In this document: positions 1-6,451 of the stretch, piece after piece
Layout of the letters: every line of letters begins with the position of its first letter
Numbering within the stretch: the stretch's first letter is position 1
Assembly (NCBI GenBank): GCA_964387355.1
Contig: CAYLWJ010000095.1
Coordinates: forward strand, 1 to 15,521
Direction of reading: 5' to 3'
Origin: Calidifonticultor sp964387355
Lineage (GTDB): Bacteria; Actinomycetota; Humimicrobiia; Humimicrobiales; Humimicrobiaceae
DNA length: 15,521 nucleotides
Made by a program: the position numbers and the translations under genes
Notes under the pieces: generated by a model
The model's database searches: none
What the model was told of the DNA's origin: nothing
What the model saw: the letters and a program-made list of their open reading frames with translations, nothing else

Positions 1-118
1 AAAAATAATTGTCCATTCCAAAAAAACTTAAAAATAGCCAAACTGCAAAAGCAGCAAATATAAGTTTTTGATTAATATTCCACTTACCAACCCCTCTTTT
101 AACAAAAATAAAAAAATG
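1..118 (-). CDS. Possible N-terminal fragment of a leftward hydrophobic protein running off the window
   Basis: The minus strand is open from about 118 to the left edge. It reads a basic stretch (VGKWNINQK) followed by a hydrophobic run (LIFAAFAVWLFLSFFGM), which looks like an N-terminal membrane segment. No ATG, GTG or TTG start with an SD lies upstream in this frame; the only in-frame ATG is at 16-14, inside the hydrophobic run. The reading also overlaps the outward-facing promoter at 98-125. It could be the start of a real gene, or chance in AT-rich DNA. Confidence 0.2.
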
Positions 119-125
119 CTATAAT
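98..125 (+). promoter_or_regulatory. Extended -10 promoter for the riboswitch-mutS-like transcript
   Basis: A perfect extended -10 (TGCTATAAT, 117-125) is preceded at 16 bp by a TTTAAC -35-like hexamer (98-103). The predicted start near 132 lies about 60 nt before the fluoride aptamer, a suitable distance for a leader transcript. This is inferred from consensus only. Confidence 0.6.
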
Positions 126-192
126 TTTTCAAAAAATTAGAAACAAGATTAGATTAGATGAATTAGCTCAATTAATTATTAATACTTTTTTT

Positions 193-252
193 AAAGGGAT
201 GAAGCTCCCTTTGGAGAAGTCCGAACAGCTATTAAAAGCTGATAGCTTCTAC
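193..252 (+). promoter_or_regulatory. Fluoride riboswitch aptamer (crcB motif)
   Basis: The layout matches the fluoride aptamer known from Thermotoga petrophila. P1 pairs AAAGGG (193-198) with CCCTTT (207-212), and the conserved GATG lies at 198-201. The P1 loop GAAGCT (201-206) pairs in a pseudoknot with AGCTTC (244-249). A small GGA/TCC hairpin (213-222) occupies the P1-P3 junction, followed by GAAC. P3 pairs AGCT (227-230) with AGCT (237-240), then come GATAG and the terminal CTAC (249-252). The 3' half is shared with the terminator stem, as expected of a transcriptional ON switch. In this class bound fluoride stabilises the aptamer and lets RNA polymerase continue. The regulated genes are the two MutS-like ATPases; mutS homologues are a recorded gene class downstream of crcB motifs. 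Confidence 0.88.
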
Positions 253-280
253 AAAAAGTAGGAACTATCAGCTTTTTTAT
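234..280 (+). terminator. Riboswitch-controlled intrinsic terminator
   Basis: AAAAGCTGATAG (234-245) pairs perfectly over 12 bp with CTATCAGCTTTT (265-276). The inner part continues as CTAC/GTAG with one mismatch below, and a T-rich run follows to about 280. The 5' arm contains the aptamer's P3 3' strand and half of its pseudoknot, so the terminator and the aptamer are mutually exclusive. Confidence 0.9.
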
Positions 281-415
281 TTTATTTATTTTTATTGATT
301 TATTTTAAGTAGTTATAAAAAAACAATTACTAGAAATAAAAAAATTTTTAAAAATTATTTTTTTTAAAAAGACGATTGAGGTTATCAGATTATCATTTAC
401 TTTAACACGATAGAT

Positions 416-421
416 AGGAGG
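416..421 (+). promoter_or_regulatory. SD site supporting a TTG start
   Basis: AGGAGG lies 10 nt before the TTG at 432. No ATG or GTG in frame is as well placed, so this site decides the start of the first MutS-like gene. Confidence 0.75.
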
Positions 422-431
422 TATTAATTAG

Positions 432-1961
432 TTGAATTTTGACAGTATATTATTTGGAATAGAACAAAAAAATAACCTTAATTTTGAACAACCAGACTTT
501 TTTATTGATTTAAACCTTGATCAGATCATAGATGCTATAATACTAGGTCGCCAGGAATATGGTTTAAAACCATTTTTTTATACATCTTTAAATGATTTAA
601 CTATTATCAAATACCGTCAAGAAATATTTAAAGATCTTGAAAATATAAGCTTGTTGGAAAGTATTAGGTCATTTTCTGAAAAAATAAGTACAATGCATAG
701 ATATTTAAATTTAGCAGAAAAACTTTACAATAAATATCACAAAGAAGGCTGGTTTTTAGAGGCTGTAGAAACTTATTGTGAGGCTATTAATGGCTTATTA
801 AATGATTTATCATTTTTTAATTTGAAATCCCAAGGTCTAATATCTTTCCGAAATTATTTAGATAGCTATGCAAACTCTGTTAGCTTTAAAATGCTTTTAG
901 CAGAAACAAATAAACTTAAACAAGACCTATCAAATATAAAATATTGCATAATTATTAAAGAGAACTGGATAAGAGTTAAAAAATATGAAAATGAAATTGA
1001 TTACAGCACTGTTATAGAAGAAACGTTTAAAAAATTTCAAGTTGGCGCAGTAAAAGATTATAGAGTAAAATTACACTTTAGCACAGAGATGAGCCACGTT
1101 GAAGCAAAAATATTAGAGTTAGTAGCAAAACTATACCCAGCTATTTTTTTATCTCTTGATAATTATTGCAAAAAAAACAGCAATTTTTTAGATGAAAAAA
1201 TAAAGAATTTTAACAAGGAAATACAATTTTATATTTCATATCTTGAGTATATTAAAATATTTAAAAAAACAGGGTTAAACTTTTGTTTTCCACAAATTTC
1301 AAAAACTTCAAAAGAAATTTACAATTATGAAGGTTTTGATTTAGCACTTGCTTATAAACTAATACATGAGAACACCCAAATTGTTTGCAATGATTTTTAT
1401 TTAAAAGATAAAGAACGAATACTTGTTATTACAGGACCAAATCAAGGTGGGAAAACCACTTTTGCTCGCACTTTTGGTCAACTTCATTATCTTGGATCTT
1501 TAGGCTGTCCCATACCAGGCAGAAAGGCTAAGCTTTTTATTCCTGATAGAATATTTACACATTTTGAAAAAGAAGAAAGCATTAAAACACTTCGTGGGAA
1601 ACTTGAAGACGAACTTGTTAGAATATATGATATTTTAGGTAAAGCAACACAAAATAGTATTGTTATATTAAATGAAATCTTTACTTCTACAACATTAAAG
1701 GACGCAATATTTTTAAGCAAGAAGATAATGGAAAGAATAATCCAATTGGATTTACTTTGTGTTTGCGTAACATTTATAGATGAATTGGCATTTTTAAGCG
1801 AAAAAACAGTAAGTATGGTAAGTACAGTCTTTCCTGAAAATCCAACATTGCGAACTTATAAAATTTTAAGAAAGCCTGCAGATGGGTTAGCTTATGCAAT
1901 ATCAATTGCCGAAAAATATAGACTTACTTATGAATTCATAAGGGAGCGTATAAAATCATGA
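432..1961 (+). CDS. MutS-family ATPase, first of a tandem pair (fluoride-riboswitch controlled)
   Basis: At 509 residues it is far shorter than mismatch-repair MutS (about 850) and lacks the N-terminal mismatch-recognition domain. The helical first 320 residues resemble the MutS lever/core region. The C-terminal third is the ABC-type MutS ATPase: Walker A GPNQGGKTT at 335-343, Walker B VILNE at 411-415, then a TSTT stretch where canonical MutS has GRGTST. Asn replaces the Walker B Asp, and Phe (VTFIDELA) stands where canonical MutS and the neighbouring paralogue have His (TH), so ATP hydrolysis may be altered. It overlaps the next gene by 4 nt (ATGA), implying translational coupling and perhaps a heterodimer. 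The fluoride riboswitch upstream implies induction under fluoride. The substrate is unknown and a role in classical mismatch repair is unlikely. Confidence 0.88.
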   Translation: MNFDSILFGIEQKNNLNFEQPDFFIDLNLDQIIDAIILGRQEYGLKPFFYTSLNDLTIIKYRQEIFKDLENISLLESIRSFSEKISTMHRYLNLAEKLYNKYHKEGWFLEAVETYCEAINGLLNDLSFFNLKSQGLISFRNYLDSYANSVSFKMLLAETNKLKQDLSNIKYCIIIKENWIRVKKYENEIDYSTVIEETFKKFQVGAVKDYRVKLHFSTEMSHVEAKILELVAKLYPAIFLSLDNYCKKNSNFLDEKIKNFNKEIQFYISYLEYIKIFKKTGLNFCFPQISKTSKEIYNYEGFDLALAYKLIHENTQIVCNDFYLKDKERILVITGPNQGGKTTFARTFGQLHYLGSLGCPIPGRKAKLFIPDRIFTHFEKEESIKTLRGKLEDELVRIYDILGKATQNSIVILNEIFTSTTLKDAIFLSKKIMERIIQLDLLCVCVTFIDELAFLSEKTVSMVSTVFPENPTLRTYKILRKPADGLAYAISIAEKYRLTYEFIRERIKS

Positions 1962-3466
1962 AAGTTTATTTAATGTATAAGGACAAGGATTTTGATATTC
2001 AACAAAAATTGCCATTTAATGAACAAGATTTAATACAAGACCTTGAATTAGATACATTATTTAACAATATGGCATTGGGTGATAAATTCTTATATGAAAT
2101 TGCAAAAAAAGCAATTTTATCTAGTTCAAATGAAAAAAATGATATTGAAACTATACTTTATCGTCAAAACATCTTGAAAGACGTTTTAAAAAATGCAGCA
2201 ATTATTAGAGAAATGTATAATATTCCAATAGAAATTATCGAAAAGAAAAAAGAATATTGGTATGGATTTTTTAGAAATGACCCTAGTGGGATATTATATA
2301 ACGCTATAAAAATGATGCAATTATTTGTTAGCCAACTAAAAAAGTTAAGGCACATTGCTGATGAAAATTATAACAAATTTGAATCTGAAGGCTTTAAGGC
2401 TTTATTTCAAATGTTAAAAAAAGAATTAGATGACCAATATTTTTTAAAAATACAAAATCATTTAAAAGAACTTGAATTTAGAAAAGGAGTTTTAATTAGT
2501 GTTGAATTAGGAAAAGGTAATGAAGGTACAGATTATATACTTCGCCAGCCACAAATTAAAAATAGAAATTGGGTAAAGAATATATTCATACAAAAAAATC
2601 CATCTTATATTTTTTATATTGCAGACCGCGATGAAAGCGGCGCTAGAGTCCTCTCCGAATTAAAAGATAGAGCAGTTAATTTAGTTGCAAATGCTCTAGC
2701 CCAATCAGCAGACCATATAGAGAACTTCTTTGAAATGCTGCGAATTGAATTGGCTTTTTATGTAGGTTGTTTAAACCTATATGAACAACTTACTCAAATC
2801 GAAAGTCCAATATCTTTTCCAATACCTGTAAGTTTAAATGAACGCAGGCAGTCATTTAAAGGATTATATGATTTATGTCTTGCTTTAACTAAAAGACAAA
2901 AAGTTGTTAGTAATGACCTTAATGCCGACAATAAAGAGCTTTTTATAATTACTGGGCCAAATCAGGGTGGAAAAACTGTTTTCTTACGAAGTATTGGACT
3001 GGCTCAGCTGATGATGCAGTGCGGAATGTTTGTATCAGCCGACTTTTTCTATGCGAATACTTGTAGTGGTTTATTCACACATTTTAAACGCAAAGAAGAT
3101 AATAAAATGAAAAGCGGCAAACTGGATGAAGAACTTTCTAGGATGAGTAGGATTATAGACAATATAAACCCAAATTCTTTAATACTATTGAATGAATCAT
3201 TTTCCTCAACAAATGAAAGAGAGGGTTCTGAAATTGCAAGACAAATAATTTCTGCACTTATTGAAAATAATATCAAAGTTTTTTTTGTTACTCATTTATA
3301 TGAATTTGCTAATACTTTTTATTATAAAAATAATGGTAACTATATTTTTCTTAGAGCAGAAAGAAAGCAAGACGGCACTCGAACCTTTAAAATAATTGAA
3401 GGCAGGCCATTAGAAACTAGTTATGGAGAAGATTTATATAGTAAAATATTCCAAAAGACATTATAA
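1958..3466 (+). CDS. MutS-family ATPase, second of the tandem pair
   Basis: This 502-residue paralogue of the upstream protein has the same design: a helical N-terminal region of about 320 residues with no mismatch-recognition domain, then a MutS-type ATPase. Walker A is GPNQGGKT at 333-340 and Walker B LLNE ends at E413, again Asn-Glu rather than Asp-Glu, followed by SFSSTN. Unlike its partner it keeps the conserved His (VFFVTHLYEF). Its ATG overlaps the upstream TGA, so expression should be coupled and under the same fluoride switch. It ends 3 nt from the stop of convergent mnmA with no obvious terminator between them. Two co-translated, asymmetric MutS-like ATPases suggest an obligate heterodimer, by analogy with eukaryotic MSH pairs; that is inference. 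Confidence 0.88.
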   Translation: MKVYLMYKDKDFDIQQKLPFNEQDLIQDLELDTLFNNMALGDKFLYEIAKKAILSSSNEKNDIETILYRQNILKDVLKNAAIIREMYNIPIEIIEKKKEYWYGFFRNDPSGILYNAIKMMQLFVSQLKKLRHIADENYNKFESEGFKALFQMLKKELDDQYFLKIQNHLKELEFRKGVLISVELGKGNEGTDYILRQPQIKNRNWVKNIFIQKNPSYIFYIADRDESGARVLSELKDRAVNLVANALAQSADHIENFFEMLRIELAFYVGCLNLYEQLTQIESPISFPIPVSLNERRQSFKGLYDLCLALTKRQKVVSNDLNADNKELFIITGPNQGGKTVFLRSIGLAQLMMQCGMFVSADFFYANTCSGLFTHFKRKEDNKMKSGKLDEELSRMSRIIDNINPNSLILLNESFSSTNEREGSEIARQIISALIENNIKVFFVTHLYEFANTFYYKNNGNYIFLRAERKQDGTRTFKIIEGRPLETSYGEDLYSKIFQKTL

Positions 3467-3469
3467 AAT

Positions 3470-4612
3470 TCACATTAAACAATCAGTTATATTTGTATAT
3501 ACTTCCTTTATGGTTGCACCCCCTAAAACAACCCCATCGTTTATTCTGTAAAAAACAATTGACTGGCCCGGTGTTATTGCTTCTTGTTTTTCTTCAAAAA
3601 CAACTTTTATTAAATCATTATCAATTTTTGTAACATTACATAGTGATTCTTTATGATTATATCTAATTTTTGCCATTGCTTTTTGTGAAAACTCGTTTTC
3701 TTCAACTAACAAATTTAAATTATTTGCAAATAAAATATTGCTTTTTAAATACTGCCTTGTGCCAACTATTATTTCATTTGTGTCTTTATTTATTTTAATT
3801 ACATATAAAGGTTGTTCAGCACTAATACCAAACCCCTTTCTTTGACCTATTGTATAAAAAGCTATACCTTTATGCTTACCTATTACTTTCCCGTTAACAT
3901 CTAATATATTTCCTTCTTTAATATTATCCTTACCTATATTTTTTATCAAAAAATCTTTATAATTATTTTCTACAATAAAACATACCTCTTGGCTTTCTTT
4001 TTTGTAAGCAATGGTCAATCTTAGATTTTTTGCAATTTGTCTTACATTTTCTTTTGCTAAATTTGCTAAAGGAAAAATTATATAAGCTAGATTTTCCCTT
4101 TTGATTTTATATAAAAAATATGTTTGGTCTTTTGCACTATCAATAGGTTTTTTCAAGTAATATTTTCCATTTTCTTTTAAGATTTGAGCATAATGTCCAG
4201 TAGCAAGGTAGTCAAACCCAAGATTTAACGCTTTATTTAGAAGAATATCAAACTTTAACAAACGATTACAGTCTACACATGGGTTTGGAGTTTTCCCTTC
4301 AAGATAATTTTTAATAAATTCATTTATAATTTTTTCTTTTAAAGGGCCTGAAAAATCAAAAACATAATGATCAATTCCTAAATTCCTACAAACCTTTCTT
4401 GCATCATTTATCGCATCTACCCCACAACATCTTGGCTTTTTATCTTCTAAAGTTTGTACACCAAAGCACATTGTAACACCAGTAACTTTAAAACCAGCTT
4501 CTTTTAAAAGGAATGCAGCAATTGACGAGTCAACACCACCACTCATTGCAACCATTACTTTTTTACTAACATCATAATTTTTTTTTAAATAAGAAGTAAA
4601 ATCTATTTTCAT
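3470..4612 (-). CDS. mnmA: tRNA-specific 2-thiouridylase MnmA
   Basis: MnmA activates the C2 of wobble uridine-34 in Lys, Glu and Gln tRNAs as an adenylate and inserts sulfur from a relay, giving s2U. The 380 residues match family size. The N-terminal PP-loop SGGVDSS is at 24-30. TPNPCVDCNRLLKF holds the catalytic Cys at C115, aligned with E. coli C102 (before the Asn), plus an extra C112. ATGHYA is at 137-142, KDQTYFLY at 161-168, and ESQEVCF carries the second catalytic Cys, C211. GQRKGFGIS marks the central domain before the C-terminal beta-barrel. The CxxC plus C211 arrangement is the three-cysteine variant proposed in some species to hold an Fe-S cluster. No clear SD precedes the ATG. 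The 96-nt gap to the upstream same-strand gene contains only a short A/T palindrome. Confidence 0.97.
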   Translation of the reverse strand: MKIDFTSYLKKNYDVSKKVMVAMSGGVDSSIAAFLLKEAGFKVTGVTMCFGVQTLEDKKPRCCGVDAINDARKVCRNLGIDHYVFDFSGPLKEKIINEFIKNYLEGKTPNPCVDCNRLLKFDILLNKALNLGFDYLATGHYAQILKENGKYYLKKPIDSAKDQTYFLYKIKRENLAYIIFPLANLAKENVRQIAKNLRLTIAYKKESQEVCFIVENNYKDFLIKNIGKDNIKEGNILDVNGKVIGKHKGIAFYTIGQRKGFGISAEQPLYVIKINKDTNEIIVGTRQYLKSNILFANNLNLLVEENEFSQKAMAKIRYNHKESLCNVTKIDNDLIKVVFEEKQEAITPGQSIVFYRINDGVVLGGATIKEVYTNITDCLM

Positions 4613-4689
4613 AATGAATTAAGGTAATTATTAACCTATATTCCTTATTGTATTTCTACTTTTAAAACTTGTTTCTATAATTATGAAGT

Positions 4690-4708
4690 TATAAAAAGAC
4701 TTTTTATA
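4690..4708. repeat. Short A/T inverted repeat between the 144-residue gene and mnmA
   Basis: TATAAAAAG (4690-4698) and CTTTTTATA (4700-4708) form perfect 9-nt arms around one base, just past the stop of the 144-residue gene. It could act as a weak terminator or a protein site. It has no T tract on the minus strand beyond its own arm, so terminator function is doubtful. Confidence 0.3.
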
Positions 4709-5143
4709 CTATTTGATAGGAAGTATTTGATACTCAAAACTATAATTTAAAGACTTTGCTACCTCTTCAACTTTTAAACGAATCTCTTTGTAATCAAATT
4801 TATATTCATATTTTTTACCAAAAAGATTTGACTGCTCTTGAATGCTTCCTATTCTAGGACCTTTAAAGGTATTATAGCTTTCAGTTTTAAAACCAAATCC
4901 AGGAGAAATATCGTCATCAAATCCACCCCCTGATGTAAAGCCTGAACCAGCTTCAACAAGCATTTCTGAAAACCTTACTACTTTTGCAATATCATCAATT
5001 CTAATTCTAGCTGAATAAGTCAATTTTTTAGTTGATAAAAATGCCTTTCGCTCAGCTATAGTTGTAGAAAACTCCCAAACTCCTTTTTTTTCCTTCCACT
5101 GTCCATTATAGCTTTCCAATGTTTTTTTAATTTCTTCAATCAT
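4709..5143 (-). CDS. Conserved-looking hypothetical protein, 144 residues
   Basis: I do not recognise this family. The ATG is supported by AAAGGA 8 nt upstream. The protein is soluble, with no signal peptide or membrane segment. A charged alpha/beta first half (about 1-65, with WKEKKGVWEF and a basic stretch near 32-41) is followed by a glycine-rich loop with an acidic patch (about 66-85, GSGFTSGGGFDDD). The C-terminal half is strand- and helix-prone (about 105-140). There are no cysteines and no obvious catalytic motif. The coding pattern looks genuine because the amino acid composition is balanced and not just A/T-driven. It lies 96 nt upstream of mnmA on the same strand, and its leader carries four TTGATAAT repeats, so it probably has its own regulated promoter. 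Confidence 0.75.
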   Translation of the reverse strand: MIEEIKKTLESYNGQWKEKKGVWEFSTTIAERKAFLSTKKLTYSARIRIDDIAKVVRFSEMLVEAGSGFTSGGGFDDDISPGFGFKTESYNTFKGPRIGSIQEQSNLFGKKYEYKFDYKEIRLKVEEVAKSLNYSFEYQILPIK

Positions 5144-5165
5144 TTTTACTGTCCTTTCAATAACA

Positions 5166-5201
5166 TTGATAATAATTGATAATTTGATAATTATTGATAA
5201 T
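5166..5201. repeat. Four TTGATAAT direct repeats in the leader of the 144-residue gene
   Basis: Exact TTGATAAT copies lie at 5166-5173, 5176-5183, 5184-5191 and 5194-5201, with start-to-start steps of 10, 8 and 10 bp. They sit 23-58 nt upstream of the ATG on the minus strand. The near-helical spacing suggests an operator array, though AT-rich slippage could also produce it. Confidence 0.5.
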
Positions 5202-5405
5202 TTTTAAATCTGCTATATTACATTTTTCACTTCTAACTTTAGTTAATAAATTATTGTAACATCTTAGACTCTTTTTAGAATTATTAAATTATTAATTTAT
5301 ATACAACTTTCAAAATAATTTTAACACTCTTGTTAAAGGACTTTAATATAATTTTTAAATTTTTAGTTTTGAAGTATTTTTGTATTGTGAATTATTATTC
5401 TGGTA

Positions 5406-5633
5406 TTATCTTAATGGAACTTTTACAACTAGGGTGGTGCACGGTGAAAGCCTTATTATATTTTGTGCAGTGCTACCCATAACTCTACCAAATACTCTTG
5501 AATGCCCCATAAAACCGATTATTAGTAAATCAAATTTTTCATCAGTTACAAATCTAACTGAGATTAAGCTGGCAATAAATATTGCTGTAAGAATAATTAA
5601 AGCAATCAGGTTAGGATCTAATACTTTAATCAA
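5406..5633 (-). pseudogene. Membrane segment fused to the C-terminal third of a universal stress protein (probable in-frame deletion remnant)
   Basis: Only 75 residues are encoded, but initiation looks intact: TTG preceded by AAGGAGG at 6 nt. Residues 8-26 (NLIALIILTAIFIASLISV) form one membrane segment. Residues 31-71 match the C-terminal part of the UspA family, including FDLLIIG and the complete nucleotide-binding signature G40-x2-G43-x9-G53-S54, then the usual CTTLVVK ending. The N-terminal two thirds of a Usp domain (about 140 residues) are absent. A fluoride riboswitch and terminator lie upstream on the same strand. Usp-like proteins and membrane transporters occur among fluoride-riboswitch genes, and transporters with C-terminal Usp domains are known. 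I infer the middle of such a gene was lost in frame. It may still be expressed as a small membrane-tethered protein. Confidence 0.6.
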
Positions 5634-5639
5634 TATTTC

Positions 5640-5646
5640 CCTCCTT
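5640..5646 (-). promoter_or_regulatory. Strong SD deciding a TTG start
   Basis: The minus strand reads AAGGAGG, then 6 nt, then TTG at 5633-5631. It is the best SD in the window and shows that the short membrane-Usp reading frame begins at a genuine initiation site. Confidence 0.8.
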
Positions 5647-5650
5647 GAGT

Positions 5651-5678
5651 TTACTTATTATTTTACTTATTATTTTAA
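5651..5678. repeat. 14-bp tandem duplication in a leader region
   Basis: TTACTTATTATTTT occurs twice head to tail (5651-5664 and 5665-5678). It lies in the untranslated stretch between the second riboswitch terminator and the TTG start, and is likely slippage. The rest of this leader (5634-5864) has no reading frame I can support. Confidence 0.6.
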
Positions 5679-5864
5679 TTATTTATTATGTAAATATTAT
5701 TCAAATTTATTATCTTTATATATATCTCTAAACTATATTATTTTGTCACGAAATAAATATTTTTTGTCATCATAAATAAATCTTTTCTTTGTAGAGTGAT
5801 TTTAAAATTATAAAATTCTGCAAAAAATTTTATAAAAATCTTTTTTATCCATAAAACAAAACCA

Positions 5865-5903
5865 TAAAATAAAAATAGCTTCTACTATATAGTAGAAGCT
5901 ATT
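5865..5903 (-). terminator. Intrinsic terminator of the second fluoride riboswitch
   Basis: Read on the minus strand, AATAGCTTCTAC (5903-5892) pairs perfectly over 12 bp with GTAGAAGCTATT (5885-5874) across a TATATA loop, followed by a T-rich tract to about 5865. The 5' arm contains the aptamer pseudoknot strand and its terminal CTAC, so aptamer and terminator compete as in the first copy. Confidence 0.88.
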
Positions 5904-5936
5904 AGCATATAAGCTTTAGCGAGCTTCATCGCTTTT
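5892..5936 (-). promoter_or_regulatory. Second fluoride riboswitch aptamer (crcB motif)
   Basis: On the minus strand P1 pairs AGCG (5933-5930) with CGCT (5921-5918), and the conserved GATG is at 5930-5927. The loop GAAGCT (5927-5922) forms a pseudoknot with AGCTTC (5900-5895). A short P3 pairs AGC (5915-5913) with GCT (5906-5904), followed by AATAG and the terminal CTAC. The pseudoknot sequences are identical to those of the first riboswitch at 193-252. It differs by having a 3-bp P3 and CTAATAG in place of CTGATAG, so it may be weaker or decaying. It faces the Usp remnant starting at 5633, 230 nt beyond the terminator. I found no clear promoter upstream of it. Confidence 0.82.
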
Positions 5937-5944
5937 CCTTAAAT

Positions 5945-6451
5945 CATTTTATTAAAATCTCTATACTTTTATAATATTTTTGAAGAGCATTTTTATTAGT
6001 ATACGTAAACGTAAAAATACTTTTTAATTAGCTTATATTACTAATCATATTATTTAATTTATACCTTTTATTTAATTTAAATATAACCTTATACCATAAA
6101 ATTAGAAAAATGTAAAAGCTTTGCACATATTTAATTTCTCTTTGTATTTTTAATTTTAACCTTTTTAATTTTAAGAAATTATAACTAAACTAGGTGCTTC
6201 TTGGCATAAATAAGTTACTAGCTCTAAAAAAGTCAATATTGTTAACAAAACTTCTTGCAATATAGCCTTTATAATAATATCCTTATAGTCATTTATGGAG
6301 CTCTTTTAATTAAATTTATTATTGCAAATAAAATAATTAACTCAAATAAAAAGCATAAAACATTTATAATATAATTAATAAATTTATAAAAAGTTATACA
6401 TTTCTAATATTAATTTACAAAAACAAATATATTAAAGAAAATGAGTAAAAA
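5945..6451. other. Divergent intergenic region, about 500 bp
   Basis: This AT-rich stretch lies between the second fluoride riboswitch (minus) and the exported Ig/FecR protein gene (plus). I see no gene. A TATAAT (6365-6370) about 80 nt before the plus-strand ATG is a possible -10, but its -35 is poor. The minus strand at 6287-6190 reads 31 codons between stops with a protein-like composition (KGYIARSFVNNIDFFRAS) but no start; it could be a gene fragment. Confidence 0.5.

Noticed and set aside
5380..5775. 131-codon plus-strand reading frame
   Set aside because: It lies antisense to the Usp remnant and its leader, has no SD, and its sequence follows from the minus-strand coding pattern.
6190..6287. 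31-codon protein-like minus-strand reading, possible gene fragment
   Set aside because: There is no start codon or SD, and an open run of this length is not rare; kept only as a note.
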